Counted from the stretch's first letter, positions 1-7,196 are shown. The stretch: DNA of 64,000 nucleotides from Methylophaga sp. (GCA_002706095.1 PAJP01000008.1:85823-149822); one strand, 5' to 3'. Notes: generated by a model not told the origin, from the letters alone. A program made the numbers and translations.

Positions 1-137
1 TCATATACATAGTACACTATCATTTTATCAGAGTCGGTTACTTTATCATTTGGTACTCTTGTGTCATCACAAGAAAAGAAAACAGTTGCTAACAAAGTAT
101 ATAGTGTATAGCTAATAAGTGTTTTAAATCGTTTCAT
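1..137 (-). CDS. small lipoprotein, 3' end outside window
   Basis: The reading frame starts MKRFKTLISYTLYTLLATVFF followed by Ser-Cys-Asp-Asp. That is a short positively charged N-terminus, a hydrophobic helix and a lipobox-like LATVFFSC, so the product is probably exported and lipid-anchored at the Cys. It runs off the left edge without a stop, so only about 45 residues are visible. Phage-encoded lipoproteins are often superinfection-exclusion or spanin outer components, but nothing here decides between these. Confidence 0.6.
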   Translation of the reverse strand, partial: MKRFKTLISYTLYTLLATVFFSCDDTRVPNDKVTDSDKMIVYYVY

Positions 138-185
138 TTGTTTATCTATTTAAGTTATTAATAATTCAAAGTTCAAGCGTTTTTG

Positions 186-216
186 GTCGCTACACACCAT
201 ATACAACCACGTTGGC
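186..216. repeat. attC-like palindrome arm (site A)
   Basis: The reverse strand reads CCAACGTGGTTGTATATGG, very close to the arm ACAACGTGTTTGTATATG that occurs exactly twice near 28.0 and 28.6 kb. It bounds the left side of a three-gene cassette. The partner arm is not clear in the sequence to its left. Confidence 0.5.
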
Positions 217-223
217 AGTAATA

Positions 224-448
224 TTAACGTCTAAACTTACCACCAACAACTTGTTCTAGTTTTCTTAAATCTTCTGGCTCTAAAACTATGGTCTGTCCGT
301 TTTTGCTAACCGCTATTATTTGGTCGGTAAAACCAGCATATTCCTTGTTAGTTGTATTTCCGCACAGCTTCACCATACTACTTCCAACATCACCTATAAA
401 TAATGCTTTGTTTTGTTCCGTTTCTAAGTCTATTTTATCCCAATTCAT
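224..448 (-). CDS. hypothetical protein, 74 aa
   Basis: This is a small soluble protein of mixed composition starting MNWDKIDLETEQ. The middle (GDVGSSMVKLCGN) and the C-terminal segment around LEPEDLRKLEQVVGG look like a compact alpha/beta fold, but no family was recognised. It is the last gene of a cassette-like segment bounded by palindromic repeats on both sides, so it was probably acquired as part of that unit. Confidence 0.6.
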   Translation of the reverse strand: MNWDKIDLETEQNKALFIGDVGSSMVKLCGNTTNKEYAGFTDQIIAVSKNGQTIVLEPEDLRKLEQVVGGKFRR

Positions 449-507
449 TGTTTTATAATTTAAAAGTTTATTAATATTTACACAGCACTATTCATAGCTG
501 CATCCCG

Positions 508-687
508 TTAGTCGTAATAACGCCATTCAGTAATTGTATCTTTTTCTTGAGTTATTACTTCAACTGGGTATTTTATAGCCCACGTAGCACCCCACCCTTT
601 TTGCCACTCTAATTTATATATTTTGCCATCTTCGTCAGGTAACAATGCATATAGCCCATTTCGTCCCTCAACGTACCATATGCTCAC
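508..687 (-). CDS. hypothetical protein, 59 aa, GTG start or frameshifted start
   Basis: A compact Trp-rich frame (VSIWYVEGRNGLYALL, then LEWQKGWGATW). In this frame the only start is GTG at 687. An ATG at 700, in perfect TAATG overlap with the stop of the preceding gene, opens a frame that would join this one if a single base were removed near 676. The annotated GTG may therefore be a fallback caused by an indel. Function is unknown. Confidence 0.5.
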   Translation of the reverse strand: MSIWYVEGRNGLYALLPDEDGKIYKLEWQKGWGATWAIKYPVEVITQEKDTITEWRYYD

Positions 688-699
688 CGTTAGGGTGCA

Positions 700-942
700 T
701 TAGGATATTTCAAATTGGGTTTGTGCAATCCCAAGCTCTTTAACTATCCCTAACTTTTCTTTTCTGTTTACTAAGTTTGTTGCGCTTTCCCCACTTCCGT
801 AGGTGCAATTACTTTTCAAATCAGTTGCAGTCCATACAAAAGCACCACTACTTTTTTGATGCTTGCCTGCATTAGTTCTACGGAAGTTACTTAGTTCTAA
901 TCCTAAATCTTTTTTTATTCTTTGTTTAAGTCTTTCAAACAT
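700..942 (-). CDS. hypothetical protein, 80 aa
   Basis: I chose the ATG giving MFERLKQRIKKDLGLE. An in-frame start 21 bases earlier would lie within the palindromic repeat. The N-terminus is basic and helical, followed by a segment with Trp and several Ser/Thr. It is the first gene of the three-gene cassette and its stop overlaps the ATG at 700. No family was recognised. Confidence 0.6.
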   Translation of the reverse strand: MFERLKQRIKKDLGLELSNFRRTNAGKHQKSSGAFVWTATDLKSNCTYGSGESATNLVNRKEKLGIVKELGIAQTQFEIS

Positions 943-956
943 AATAATAACGCCAC

Positions 957-1076
957 ATAACAACGTATATAAAACATTGCTTTAGTGGTCTTTTGTTTAG
1001 TTAATTTATAATTCAATTCCTTGTGTTTATCTATTAAGTTTCGGCATACAACGTTTCATATACAAATACGTTGTAA
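957..1076. repeat. attC-like imperfect palindrome (site B/C)
   Basis: The left end ACAACGTATATAAAACATTG and the reverse complement of the right end (ACAACGTATTTG then TATATGAAACGTTG) match at 12 of 14 positions after a six-base insertion in the right arm. The right arm also carries its own mini-palindrome around 1048-1074. The 120-bp size and asymmetric arms resemble integron attC sites. Confidence 0.55.
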
Positions 1077-1085
1077 ACAATAAAA

Positions 1086-1256
1086 TTATTCAGTGCTTAC
1101 AACAAAGAAGAAATGTTCATCTTCATCTCTACTTCTTACAGCTATACTATGGCTAATTATTTTATATCCTAATTTTTCTATTCTCTCTATTTCTTCTTTT
1201 AAAATGTAATGGGAGCAGTTGGGGTGTGCTTTAAATCTTATTATTCTGTCAGTCAT
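1086..1256 (-). CDS. hypothetical protein, 56 aa
   Basis: The frame starts MTDRIIRFKAHPNCSHY and ends in FFFVVSTE. It is helical in the middle (EEIERIEKLG), with the look of a small alpha/beta protein. It is a single gene sitting between two palindromic elements, so it occupies its own cassette. No family was recognised. Confidence 0.6.
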   Translation of the reverse strand: MTDRIIRFKAHPNCSHYILKEEIERIEKLGYKIISHSIAVRSRDEDEHFFFVVSTE

Positions 1257-1266
1257 AATTTTACAG

Positions 1267-1400
1267 TTTATAACAAGGGCTATAATTCATACCCTTGTTA
1301 GGTTTATGCTTAATTCAATATTTTTCTTTCTATTCACTTATGTACAGTTTGATAGGTTCGTGCATCTAATACGCTACGACACCATACCACCATACGTTCA
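1267..1400. repeat. attC-like imperfect palindrome (site D)
   Basis: The left end is a near-perfect small palindrome, TAACAAGGG, 13 bases, CCCTTGTTA. The right end read in reverse (AACGTATGGTGGTATGGTGT, then GTAGCG) resembles the site A sequence (CCAACGTGGTTGTATATGGTGTGTAGCG). The two ends are less complementary to each other than in the other sites. Confidence 0.4.
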
Positions 1401-1615
1401 GAAGAATTGACCTGCGGAAGTATCAAACAAATATACATTATCTTCTTCTACAACTATATTATCATTTGATTTTCCTATTTCAAAAGCTCCGTGCCTATCT
1501 TCGTGACTAATCGAGTAGCCGTATTTTTTACAAACATTTTTTATATCCTCAAAAACTGTTTTAAACCTTCGCTTGTATATGCAAACTGTCTTTTATTATA
1601 GTCCCGATTCTTCAT
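1398..1615 (-). pseudogene. small gene interrupted by a -1 frameshift
   Basis: The first 19 codons (MKNRDYNKRQFAYTSEGLK) end soon afterwards in the starting frame. The -1 frame continues cleanly as TVFEDIKNVCKKYGYSIS and on to DTSAGQFF. The change of frame coincides with TTTAAAA at 1559-1565, a canonical X XXY YYZ slippery heptamer in the correct register. The product would be about 72 aa. It could be programmed -1 frameshifting, a mutation or a sequencing error. Confidence 0.5.
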
Positions 1616-1619
1616 ACTT

Positions 1620-1826
1620 CTAAAAATAAGGTAATCCTTGTACCGTTTCTCCTGTTAATTTGTTTTTAATTTTAAATCCTAAGCTTTTTCCTGTTCCTCT
1701 TATTGCTGATATCCTTTCTTTTGCTGTTTTTAAAGCTTCTGTGGTGCTTTTAAAGTTTTCTTTACTGTGAGGATAACCTCTGTCATATTTGTCTCTGTCT
1801 GTGTATCTCTCTAGTATTACTTTCAC
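1620..1826 (-). CDS. hypothetical protein, 68 aa, GTG start
   Basis: A basic small protein (VKVILERYTDRDKYDRGYPHS at the start, GETVQGLPYF at the end). The start is GTG, and it overlaps the TGA of the upstream gene as GTGA, which supports translational coupling and this start. It has some resemblance to short phage proteins with a beta-rich N-terminus; function is unknown. Confidence 0.6.
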   Translation of the reverse strand: MKVILERYTDRDKYDRGYPHSKENFKSTTEALKTAKERISAIRGTGKSLGFKIKNKLTGETVQGLPYF

Positions 1827-1960
1827 CTCTCTTTAAATTTAATTATTTTCTCTTTTCTTTCTCCGCGCCAATTCCAATTTAAAACAACGCCATCTTTAAT
1901 GTCGTAGACGCTTGGTCTAGTGTAAAGATACAAAACAGCTAATAAAATTAATGTTAACAT
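1823..1960 (-). CDS. small single-pass membrane protein, 45 aa
   Basis: The N-terminus MLTLILLAVLYLYTRPSVY is a hydrophobic segment long enough to cross the membrane. A short basic soluble tail ending KIIKFKER follows. The gene begins a few bases after the upstream stop and its TGA overlaps the next start. Its role is unknown. Confidence 0.5.
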   Translation of the reverse strand: MLTLILLAVLYLYTRPSVYDIKDGVVLNWNWRGERKEKIIKFKER

Positions 1961-1964
1961 AGTG

Positions 1965-2147
1965 TTATTTATTAAAATTTCTTAGGTCACTCAATGCTTG
2001 TTGGTGGCATTTCTTATACGTGTTTGTTAACTCTTCTAAATACTCCATCACTTCAGAATGCTTTAAGTTCTCAAACAAATACATACCGTCTTGTTTTGCG
2101 GATTCGATGTGATCCTCTTTTACTAGTTCTAATAACTTATTAAACAT
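1965..2147 (-). CDS. hypothetical helical protein, 60 aa
   Basis: The sequence is almost entirely helix-forming, from MFNKLLELVKEDHIESAK through EYLEELTNTYKKC. The start codon overlaps the stop of the gene before it, so the two are co-transcribed. No function can be assigned. Confidence 0.65.
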   Translation of the reverse strand: MFNKLLELVKEDHIESAKQDGMYLFENLKHSEVMEYLEELTNTYKKCHQQALSDLRNFNK

Positions 2148-2584
2148 TACTTTTTAGCTGTATTATAAATAGTTTGTAAATCTTCTCCGTAAACTGTAAA
2201 CTCTTCACTGCCGTGTTGTAAAACAATAGAAACAATACCAACTCTCTCCATCTGTTTTAAAGTTTTTTTAGATAGGTTTTTATCACCATATTTAATATGT
2301 CTTTCTGTTTCTTCTCCTTTACGGCATCCTATTTTAGGTAGTTTAGGTTCTTCTTCATAAACCTTTTCAAACCATAAATCTAAAACTCCTGCTTTTTTTA
2401 GCTTCTCTTCTCCGCTTCTACCTACTCCTAGTATTTGACCATTTTTAATAGCCGTACCAATACTATAACCCCCTTCTATCTCTAAGACTGCATCTGCATA
2501 ATCTAAACAGCTCTCTTTTAATTTATAACCTATTAGTTTTTTATCTTTTTCCATATTATCTTGTTTTAGAACATATTTCTTCAT
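2147..2584 (-). CDS. hypothetical protein, 145 aa
   Basis: The N-terminal third is charged, the middle carries the Gly-rich GTAIKNGQILGVGRSGEEKLKKAG, and the C-terminal part (SKKTLKQMERVGIV) is a plausible helix. The next gene begins directly at its stop. The composition suggests a cytoplasmic DNA-associated accessory protein, but this is inference and no family was recognised. Confidence 0.65.
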   Translation of the reverse strand: MKKYVLKQDNMEKDKKLIGYKLKESCLDYADAVLEIEGGYSIGTAIKNGQILGVGRSGEEKLKKAGVLDLWFEKVYEEEPKLPKIGCRKGEETERHIKYGDKNLSKKTLKQMERVGIVSIVLQHGSEEFTVYGEDLQTIYNTAKK

Positions 2585-2726
2585 TTGTCCAAAATGGTTG
2601 GTGTTTCCAAATAACTCCGCTAAAAACAGACTCGTTATTTACATCAAATAAATTTCCACAATGTACTTTATCATCCCATAAATATAACTGATGATAAATT
2701 TTACCGTTTATCTTTATAAATTCCAT
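2556..2726 (-). CDS. hypothetical protein, 56 aa
   Basis: The frame starts MEFIKINGKIYHQLYLWDD and is rich in aromatic residues and beta-strand formers. It overlaps the 5' end of the next gene by about 29 bases, as is usual for this tightly packed cluster. Function is unknown. Confidence 0.55.
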   Translation of the reverse strand: MEFIKINGKIYHQLYLWDDKVHCGNLFDVNNESVFSGVIWKHQPFWTNEEICSKTR

Positions 2727-2989
2727 AATTCATTTGTTTTAACTTTAAACGGTTTGTCTCCGTAGCTAATTTGACACTCTTCAAATATTGTATTCAATTT
2801 ATAACCAAACATCAAACCCGCGTCGAAAATATCTCCTTTGCTCTGACTGTTTAAGTTTTTCTCTTTTACTTTCCTGTTTATATATTCTACAACTTTACTT
2901 GGTGTGTATGTATGGTACCAAGTACCTTATGAATCTCTAGTTATAACAACGATATCCCGCCAATTATAATAGTAGACTGTTTTAACCAT
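2714..2989 (-). pseudogene. small gene with an in-frame TAA
   Basis: A coherent 92-codon frame starts MVKTVYYYNWRDIVVITRDS, meets TAA at 2927-2929, and continues in the same frame as GTWYHTYTPSKVVEYINRKV up to VKTNELWNL. Its ATG overlaps the upstream stop by 8 bases. A single base change would remove the stop. It is therefore a recently inactivated gene, a readthrough case or a sequence error. Confidence 0.5.
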
Positions 2990-3233
2990 TTCTCAAATAA
3001 TTTAAGTGGTTTTCAATATCCTGATCACAATTAATTACTGTATTTACCTTCCAATGCCCAAATTTGTGTTTTGCAACTGCCTCATTTCCCGCGAAATTAC
3101 AGTATAAAAAACGTCTACCTTTACTGTCTCTTAATGAAATAAAAGCTGTTCCTATTGGTGTGTTAATGTAATGTGTGTGTCCAAAGTGTAATCCTTTTGT
3201 TGCTCCGAATCTGGTTAAGTCTGTTGTTTTCAT
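2982..3233 (-). CDS. hypothetical protein, 83 aa
   Basis: The frame starts MKTTDLTRFGATKGLHFGH. It contains several His and aromatic residues and a beta-rich centre (GTAFISLRDSKGRRFLYCNF). Its start overlaps the stop of the small gene upstream (ATGA). No family was recognised. Confidence 0.65.
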   Translation of the reverse strand: MKTTDLTRFGATKGLHFGHTHYINTPIGTAFISLRDSKGRRFLYCNFAGNEAVAKHKFGHWKVNTVINCDQDIENHLNYLRNG

Positions 3234-3322
3234 CTTATTGAATGTTTAAAAAGTCTTTTAATGTGGTCTTCTATAATCTTGTTCCAATCTAGTTCATTGT
3301 AATCTTCTGAATAAGTTGTCAT
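3230..3322 (-). CDS. very small protein, 30 aa
   Basis: This is a 30-residue frame (MTTYSEDYNELDWNKIIEDH then a basic tail) with an ATG and an ATGA overlap onto the next gene. It is the first frame after a promoter-like sequence at 3346-3392, which supports it as the head of the transcript. Function is unknown. Confidence 0.45.
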   Translation of the reverse strand: MTTYSEDYNELDWNKIIEDHIKRLFKHSIR

Positions 3323-3345
3323 AATTGTTTGATTTTAAATACGTT

Positions 3346-3392
3346 GTAAATATAAGAATAAAAACAACAAGTAAATACTAAAACAATGTTAA
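3346..3392 (-). promoter_or_regulatory. early promoter, TTAAC at 33 bases from TATATTTAC
   Basis: On the minus strand a TATATTTAC box is preceded 33 bases upstream by TTAAC, one helical turn further out than in the typical copies. It heads the 2.0-3.3 kb gene cluster. Confidence 0.45.
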
Positions 3393-3420
3393 TATTTAAA
3401 ACTTACCTAATTACCTCAAT

Positions 3421-3759
3421 TTAAACTGACTCTAAGGTTAGTTTTCCGTGTTTTTGAAGTAAGTGTTGTAAATTATCTAAACGTTCTTCTAACTCGCTTA
3501 AAATATACTCTACGTTACTACTATGTATGTTCCACTTTCTACTATGTTTATTTATTGTTTGATGTGCGCCAAAAAACTCGAAAAACCTATTTAAATCAAA
3601 CTGTTCTTTAAATCGCATAAACAAACTGTAAAACTCTTCATAAGGTGTTTTTTCTACTTTTACATACAATTTACCAAATACTGTATCTACTTCATCATTT
3701 TTAACGTTAAACTTTTTATAAATATTTTCTACTTCTTTATTGAATTGTTTTGCTGTCAA
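3421..3759 (-). CDS. hypothetical helical protein, 112 aa
   Basis: The first third is basic and helical (KQFNKEVENIYKKF). The C-terminal 50 residues are coiled-coil-like (EYILSELEERLDNLQHLLQK). No known domain was seen. It is the most downstream gene of the 3.4-5.3 kb cluster. Confidence 0.65.
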   Translation of the reverse strand: MTAKQFNKEVENIYKKFNVKNDEVDTVFGKLYVKVEKTPYEEFYSLFMRFKEQFDLNRFFEFFGAHQTINKHSRKWNIHSSNVEYILSELEERLDNLQHLLQKHGKLTLESV

Positions 3760-3770
3760 AACTACTTGTT

Positions 3771-4172
3771 TTAAATTAGTTCAATATCCCTTTGTACTCT
3801 TTCTGATGCAACACCTTCAAATACATCCATAATCCAATCTAAAGATTCTTCAATTTCGTATTCGATATCTGCATCATTGTAACCCTCTTCTCCTTCCTCA
3901 AGATTTTCTTTTTCAGTGTATTCCCCTAAATAACCTCGATCACCCATATTCCAAGTCTCCAAAGAATAAACCTCTAGTGCGTCGGGTTGCCAACTTCCTT
4001 GTGATAACCAACCACCAGAACCTAACGTGCCATCTTCTTCTACATAAATTGGTATTCTCCAACCTGTCCAAGAAAAATCTAAGGCGTTATACAATTCTTT
4101 TTTGAGAAGTTCTCTTAAACTTTCTGTATCTATTTGTATTTTTTCTAGTGTAGTATCCATAATTCTAATCAT
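3771..4172 (-). CDS. acidic hypothetical protein, 133 aa
   Basis: A strongly acidic protein with Trp-rich Gly-containing centre (GWLSQGSWQPDALEVY) and an EELEEGEEGY-like acidic stretch. The start overlaps the upstream stop by 8 bases, which supports the longer ATG. Proteins of this character in phage early regions are sometimes DNA mimics that block host defence; here that is only inference. Confidence 0.65.
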   Translation of the reverse strand: MIRIMDTTLEKIQIDTESLRELLKKELYNALDFSWTGWRIPIYVEEDGTLGSGGWLSQGSWQPDALEVYSLETWNMGDRGYLGEYTEKENLEEGEEGYNDADIEYEIEESLDWIMDVFEGVASERVQRDIELI

Positions 4173-4686
4173 TTATTAACCCAATTACATAATGTTTTGT
4201 ATCGTGATAGAAACTCATTGAGGTCTGTTTAATAGTGTCGTAATATTCTCCGTAAAGGCTTATCACTAATTCATTTTCTTCGGCTTCTTCAACAGCTTTT
4301 AAAATTTCCATTTGATCCTCTAAAAAAGCTATTTTACTTTCAATGTTTTCAAATTCATCTTCTAACCTGCTTATGATATTCTCCGTTACAGTATCTTCGT
4401 TTTCTTCTGAGTAATCACATCCATAAGCTTCTGCGCTATTTTCAAATGCTGAATACATTGTTACACCTGTTCTGTACCACAGTTGCCATCCGTCTCTTTT
4501 TTCAAAGCTTTGAATTGATAAATTGTATTTGTCTGCTAATTCCTGCGCTTGTTCAAAGGTATAAAAACCTGTTATAGCAAATTTTAAGTTTCTAAGATAG
4601 CCATTACTTTCTGATGTGGTTTCGATATATTCTAAACCCTCGTTTTCTGCTATCTCTCTTACTGTTAGTGTTTCTTCTGTGTACAT
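4165..4686 (-). CDS. acidic hypothetical protein, 173 aa
   Basis: The N-terminal half looks alpha/beta (FAITGFYTFEQAQELADKY). The C-terminal half is a Glu-rich helical stretch around ISRLEDEFENIESKIAFLED, likely a coiled coil. It is acidic overall and lies in a run of acidic small proteins. No family was recognised. Confidence 0.65.
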   Translation of the reverse strand: MYTEETLTVREIAENEGLEYIETTSESNGYLRNLKFAITGFYTFEQAQELADKYNLSIQSFEKRDGWQLWYRTGVTMYSAFENSAEAYGCDYSEENEDTVTENIISRLEDEFENIESKIAFLEDQMEILKAVEEAEENELVISLYGEYYDTIKQTSMSFYHDTKHYVIGLIND

Positions 4687-4692
4687 AATATT

Positions 4693-4965
4693 TTAAATAT
4701 AAAAGTTATCGTCAATGTTTTCTACAATATACTTGATTATGGTCTCATCGTCCTGCTCAAATATTTCTTGAGGTACGCCATAAGAAAAGCTATTATCAAA
4801 TTCTTCTATTTCTTTTTGACCTTGTAAATCCTCGTTTTGAGCACTTAATAGGAAATTAAAAATAAGATCATCGACGGTCTCTGTTGATACTCCAAAAATA
4901 TGCTCAACACCCTCTTTGTCTGTTGCTGTTATTGTTTTTAGTGGTAATCCTTTATATAATTTCAT
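4693..4965 (-). CDS. acidic hypothetical protein, 90 aa
   Basis: The N-terminal strand-rich part MKLYKGLPLKTITATDKEG is followed by acidic segments ending IIKYIVENIDDNFYI. It is separated by only a few bases from its neighbours, so it is part of the same transcript. Function is unknown. Confidence 0.6.
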   Translation of the reverse strand: MKLYKGLPLKTITATDKEGVEHIFGVSTETVDDLIFNFLLSAQNEDLQGQKEIEEFDNSFSYGVPQEIFEQDDETIIKYIVENIDDNFYI

Positions 4966-4967
4966 AA

Positions 4968-5294
4968 TTATTTTTCTATTTGGTATATGGATTTTATAAA
5001 CAAATCTTCTACGTTGTTAAGGTTAATGCTTTCTACAGTTTTTGATTCTGCTATTTCGGAGTTGTACTTGAAAAACAAATCTGCTTTTCTTCTTGTAGGT
5101 AGTTCTTTCCACCACTTTATTTCTTTCTCTTCCGCCTCTTTAAAAAACTCTATGTAAGGATATTCGTTTTGTTCGTAACCTAACGCATAGTGAGTTGCTC
5201 CTATCCTTTCTAAATCGTCTAAAAGCTCTCTTAAATTTTCTAATGGTCTTATTTCAAAGTCTGCGTGAGTTGTCTCTATTAGTTTATATTCCAT
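4968..5294 (-). CDS. hypothetical protein, 108 aa
   Basis: A soluble protein with a DLERIGATHYALGYEQ segment and a Lys/Arg-containing WWKELPTRRKADLFF motif in the middle. It is the first gene after the promoter at 5311-5345, so it leads the 3.4-5.3 kb cluster. No family was recognised. Confidence 0.65.
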   Translation of the reverse strand: MEYKLIETTHADFEIRPLENLRELLDDLERIGATHYALGYEQNEYPYIEFFKEAEEKEIKWWKELPTRRKADLFFKYNSEIAESKTVESINLNNVEDLFIKSIYQIEK

Positions 5295-5310
5295 TGTGTT
5301 TTTGTTTATA

Positions 5311-5345
5311 CAAATATAAGGTTTATTGTTGGTTTGTGGTGTTAA
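5311..5345 (-). promoter_or_regulatory. early promoter TTAAC-N22-TATATTTG
   Basis: The minus strand carries TATATTTG with TTAAC exactly 22 bases upstream. The gene starting at 5294 follows within a short leader. Confidence 0.55.
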
Positions 5346-5346
5346 A

Positions 5347-5661
5347 TTATTGGTGTAAAGCTATATAAATACATTGTGGTACAATACATACAAGCCATAA
5401 ATCTAACTGTTCTGCTATTTCTCTTTCATCCTCAATAGCTTCTAAAACATCCGTATCATTTAAAGAAATATAAAAATATCTATGTTCTGTTCTATCTAAA
5501 CTTTCATAAACTTCTGTAAAAGTCATATCTTCATTAAGCTCTGTATCAATAATGCTGTTTAACTCATCTACTGTTACCTCTTCAAAAGTGTTTAAAGGTT
5601 GTTTTTGTTCTGAAACCATATCTTGAATAATACCAAAATACCTGTTGCTTAAATCATCCAT
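5347..5661 (-). CDS. acidic hypothetical protein, 104 aa
   Basis: A Glu/Asp-rich small protein (FEEVTVDELNSIIDTELNED in the middle) ending in a hydrophobic CIVPQCIYIALHQ. The leader between its promoter and its ATG contains a strong hairpin. No family was recognised. Confidence 0.65.
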   Translation of the reverse strand: MDDLSNRYFGIIQDMVSEQKQPLNTFEEVTVDELNSIIDTELNEDMTFTEVYESLDRTEHRYFYISLNDTDVLEAIEDEREIAEQLDLWLVCIVPQCIYIALHQ

Positions 5662-5677
5662 TTTTTATGTTTTTGGC

Positions 5678-5713
5678 GGGTAAAAGAAAATCTTAATTTT
5701 CTAAAAAATACCC
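5678..5713 (-). promoter_or_regulatory. 5' leader hairpin
   Basis: GGGTA, two bases, AGAAAAT, four bases, ATTTTCT, six bases, TACCC forms a two-part stem between a promoter and the ATG at 5661. It may protect the mRNA 5' end or modulate translation. Confidence 0.4.
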
Positions 5714-5736
5714 TAAATTAACACTTTTTTCTTATT

Positions 5737-5782
5737 GTAAAGATACAACTTTATTTCTATAATTTTGTTAATTAAATGTTAA
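5737..5782 (-). promoter_or_regulatory. early promoter with tandem TTAAC boxes
   Basis: On the minus strand TATCTTTAC is preceded 21 bases upstream by TTAAC, and a second TTAAC lies exactly 11 bp further upstream. It drives the acidic protein starting at 5661. Confidence 0.6.
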
Positions 5783-6152
5783 AACTTTTCATTTCTTCCG
5801 CTGTAAATACTACAAGCTCTAGTCTATCTTCATCATAATCCCCTAAAATATCTTCAATATGTGTATCTATTTCAGCTTGTGTAGCAAACTTTCCTGTACC
5901 TAACCATTGGTTATCATCACTCATAATAAGATAGTCCATTCTCGGCTCTATATTCAAGTCATAACAGAATAAAAGTACTTCGTTCAGTTCTAATTGTTCT
6001 AAAGCATATTGAGTTCCGTGTTCATTTTCAACTTCCAACCCTCTTTTAGTCTTGACTAATTTAGCCATATCTAAATTATTTAGTTGAAAACTTGCTGTTT
6101 CTGTTATAGGACTCTTTCTAATTAATTCTATATATTTTTGTTTTGTAGTCAT
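5772..6152 (-). CDS. acidic hypothetical protein, 126 aa
   Basis: The N-terminus is helical and mixed-charge, and the C-terminal half is acidic (EDILGDYDEDRLELVVFTAE). It is transcribed alone from its own promoter at 6165-6211. It resembles small phage early proteins in general but has no recognised family. Confidence 0.65.
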   Translation of the reverse strand: MTTKQKYIELIRKSPITETASFQLNNLDMAKLVKTKRGLEVENEHGTQYALEQLELNEVLLFCYDLNIEPRMDYLIMSDDNQWLGTGKFATQAEIDTHIEDILGDYDEDRLELVVFTAEEMKSFNI

Positions 6153-6164
6153 AATATTGTTTTT

Positions 6165-6211
6165 ATAAAGATAAGGATTATTATTGGTTTAAGTTGTTAA
6201 GATAGTGTTAA
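6165..6211 (-). promoter_or_regulatory. early promoter with tandem TTAAC boxes
   Basis: On the minus strand TATCTTTAT has TTAAC 22 bases upstream and another TTAAC 11 bp beyond it. The ATG at 6152 follows directly. Confidence 0.6.
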
Positions 6212-6408
6212 AATATAAGGTTGTTGGGTACTAATATTCTGCCTTTTTCATACTCAACATCGTGTACTAAACTGCCATCTCTAAAAGTCTTTGATTCTAC
6301 TATTTTACCTCTATATAATTTCAAATTGTCTTTATCTCTTACTTTTTTTGGGTTATCTGCCCAAATTTGACTTTTTAAATAAGAAATTCCATAAAAATTG
6401 ATATACAT
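6208..6408 (-). CDS. hypothetical protein, 66 aa
   Basis: A basic, beta-rich small protein (YLKSQIWADNPKKVRDKDNL near the start, GRILVPNNLIF at the end). It follows the upstream gene after a few bases and is co-transcribed with it. Function is unknown. Confidence 0.6.
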   Translation of the reverse strand: MYINFYGISYLKSQIWADNPKKVRDKDNLKLYRGKIVESKTFRDGSLVHDVEYEKGRILVPNNLIF

Positions 6409-6412
6409 AACC

Positions 6413-6640
6413 TTAAATATTTAAAAATTCTTCTAATGTTTTTGCTTTTAAACTTTTTTCATAACGTTTAATACCGTTTAAAACTGCTTCTAATACTTCG
6501 GTATCTTTTACGCCTTGTTTCTCGTGAAAACCAAACTTTAAATCGTTCTCTGAATAAACAGAAATACCTACATTGTAATTGCTATCTGTTTCAACATCGT
6601 ATTTATGTACTTCGTAATTGTCTATTGTAAATGCTAACAT
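6413..6640 (-). CDS. hypothetical protein, 75 aa
   Basis: It begins MLAFTIDNYEVHKYDVETDS. Strand-forming repeats suggest a beta-sheet core followed by a C-terminal helix (AVLNGIKRYEKSLKAKTLEE). It is the middle gene of a three-gene unit read from the promoter at 7150. Confidence 0.6.
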   Translation of the reverse strand: MLAFTIDNYEVHKYDVETDSNYNVGISVYSENDLKFGFHEKQGVKDTEVLEAVLNGIKRYEKSLKAKTLEEFLNI

Positions 6641-6644
6641 AATA

Positions 6645-7118
6645 TTATCTAATATAATAAGTTTCTCCGTTGTATTCTACTTCTGCATAATCTATTTTCA
6701 TATCTTCGGCAATACCTGCCCAATCAATATTGTTTTCAATTATTGCGGGTGTGTTGTCTGCAATATAGCCACAATCTCTACAAAAATCTTCGCAATACTC
6801 TTCAAAATAAGATTCGTGTATAATTGATTCTCCATACTTAAAATCGCTTGAATTGTTTTCTAATTCTTCGCAAAAGTCTTCAATATCTTCGTACTCTTCA
6901 ATAAGATCCGAACAAGTTACTATAAAAGACTCTTCATTTAAAAACTCAATTTCATCAAAACTATCTGGTATTTCAAGTTCTTCCGTTTCTTCCTCTTTAT
7001 ACTCGTTATGATTTTCCGCCCAATCAATATAAGCGTCTAAAATATCATTTTCAAGTTCTTCTTTGTATTCAATTAAATCTCTGCTATCAAATACTGTGTT
7101 GTTAATTGGATTGCTCAT
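6645..7118 (-). CDS. conserved acidic phage protein, 157 aa
   Basis: A very acidic protein. The first half is Glu/Asp-rich, and the C-terminal half has the pattern KYGESIIHESYFEEYCEDF, then IDWAGIAEDMKIDYAEVEY and G-x-x-YYIR. I know this C-terminal pattern from hypothetical proteins widespread in phages and mobile elements, some placed near antirestriction genes. A DNA-mimic or antidefence role is plausible but not shown by the sequence. Confidence 0.65.
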   Translation of the reverse strand: MSNPINNTVFDSRDLIEYKEELENDILDAYIDWAENHNEYKEEETEELEIPDSFDEIEFLNEESFIVTCSDLIEEYEDIEDFCEELENNSSDFKYGESIIHESYFEEYCEDFCRDCGYIADNTPAIIENNIDWAGIAEDMKIDYAEVEYNGETYYIR

Positions 7119-7149
7119 AATTGTACAATGTTTTTTGTTATTACTTAAT

Positions 7150-7196
7150 GTAAATATATGTGTTTTAGTTGTAGTATTGTGTTGGAGTTTTGTTAA
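7150..7196 (-). promoter_or_regulatory. early promoter, TTAAC at 33 bases
   Basis: On the minus strand TATATTTAC has TTAAC 33 bases upstream. At the usual 22-base position there is the weaker CCAAC. It reads into the gene starting at 7118. Confidence 0.5.
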
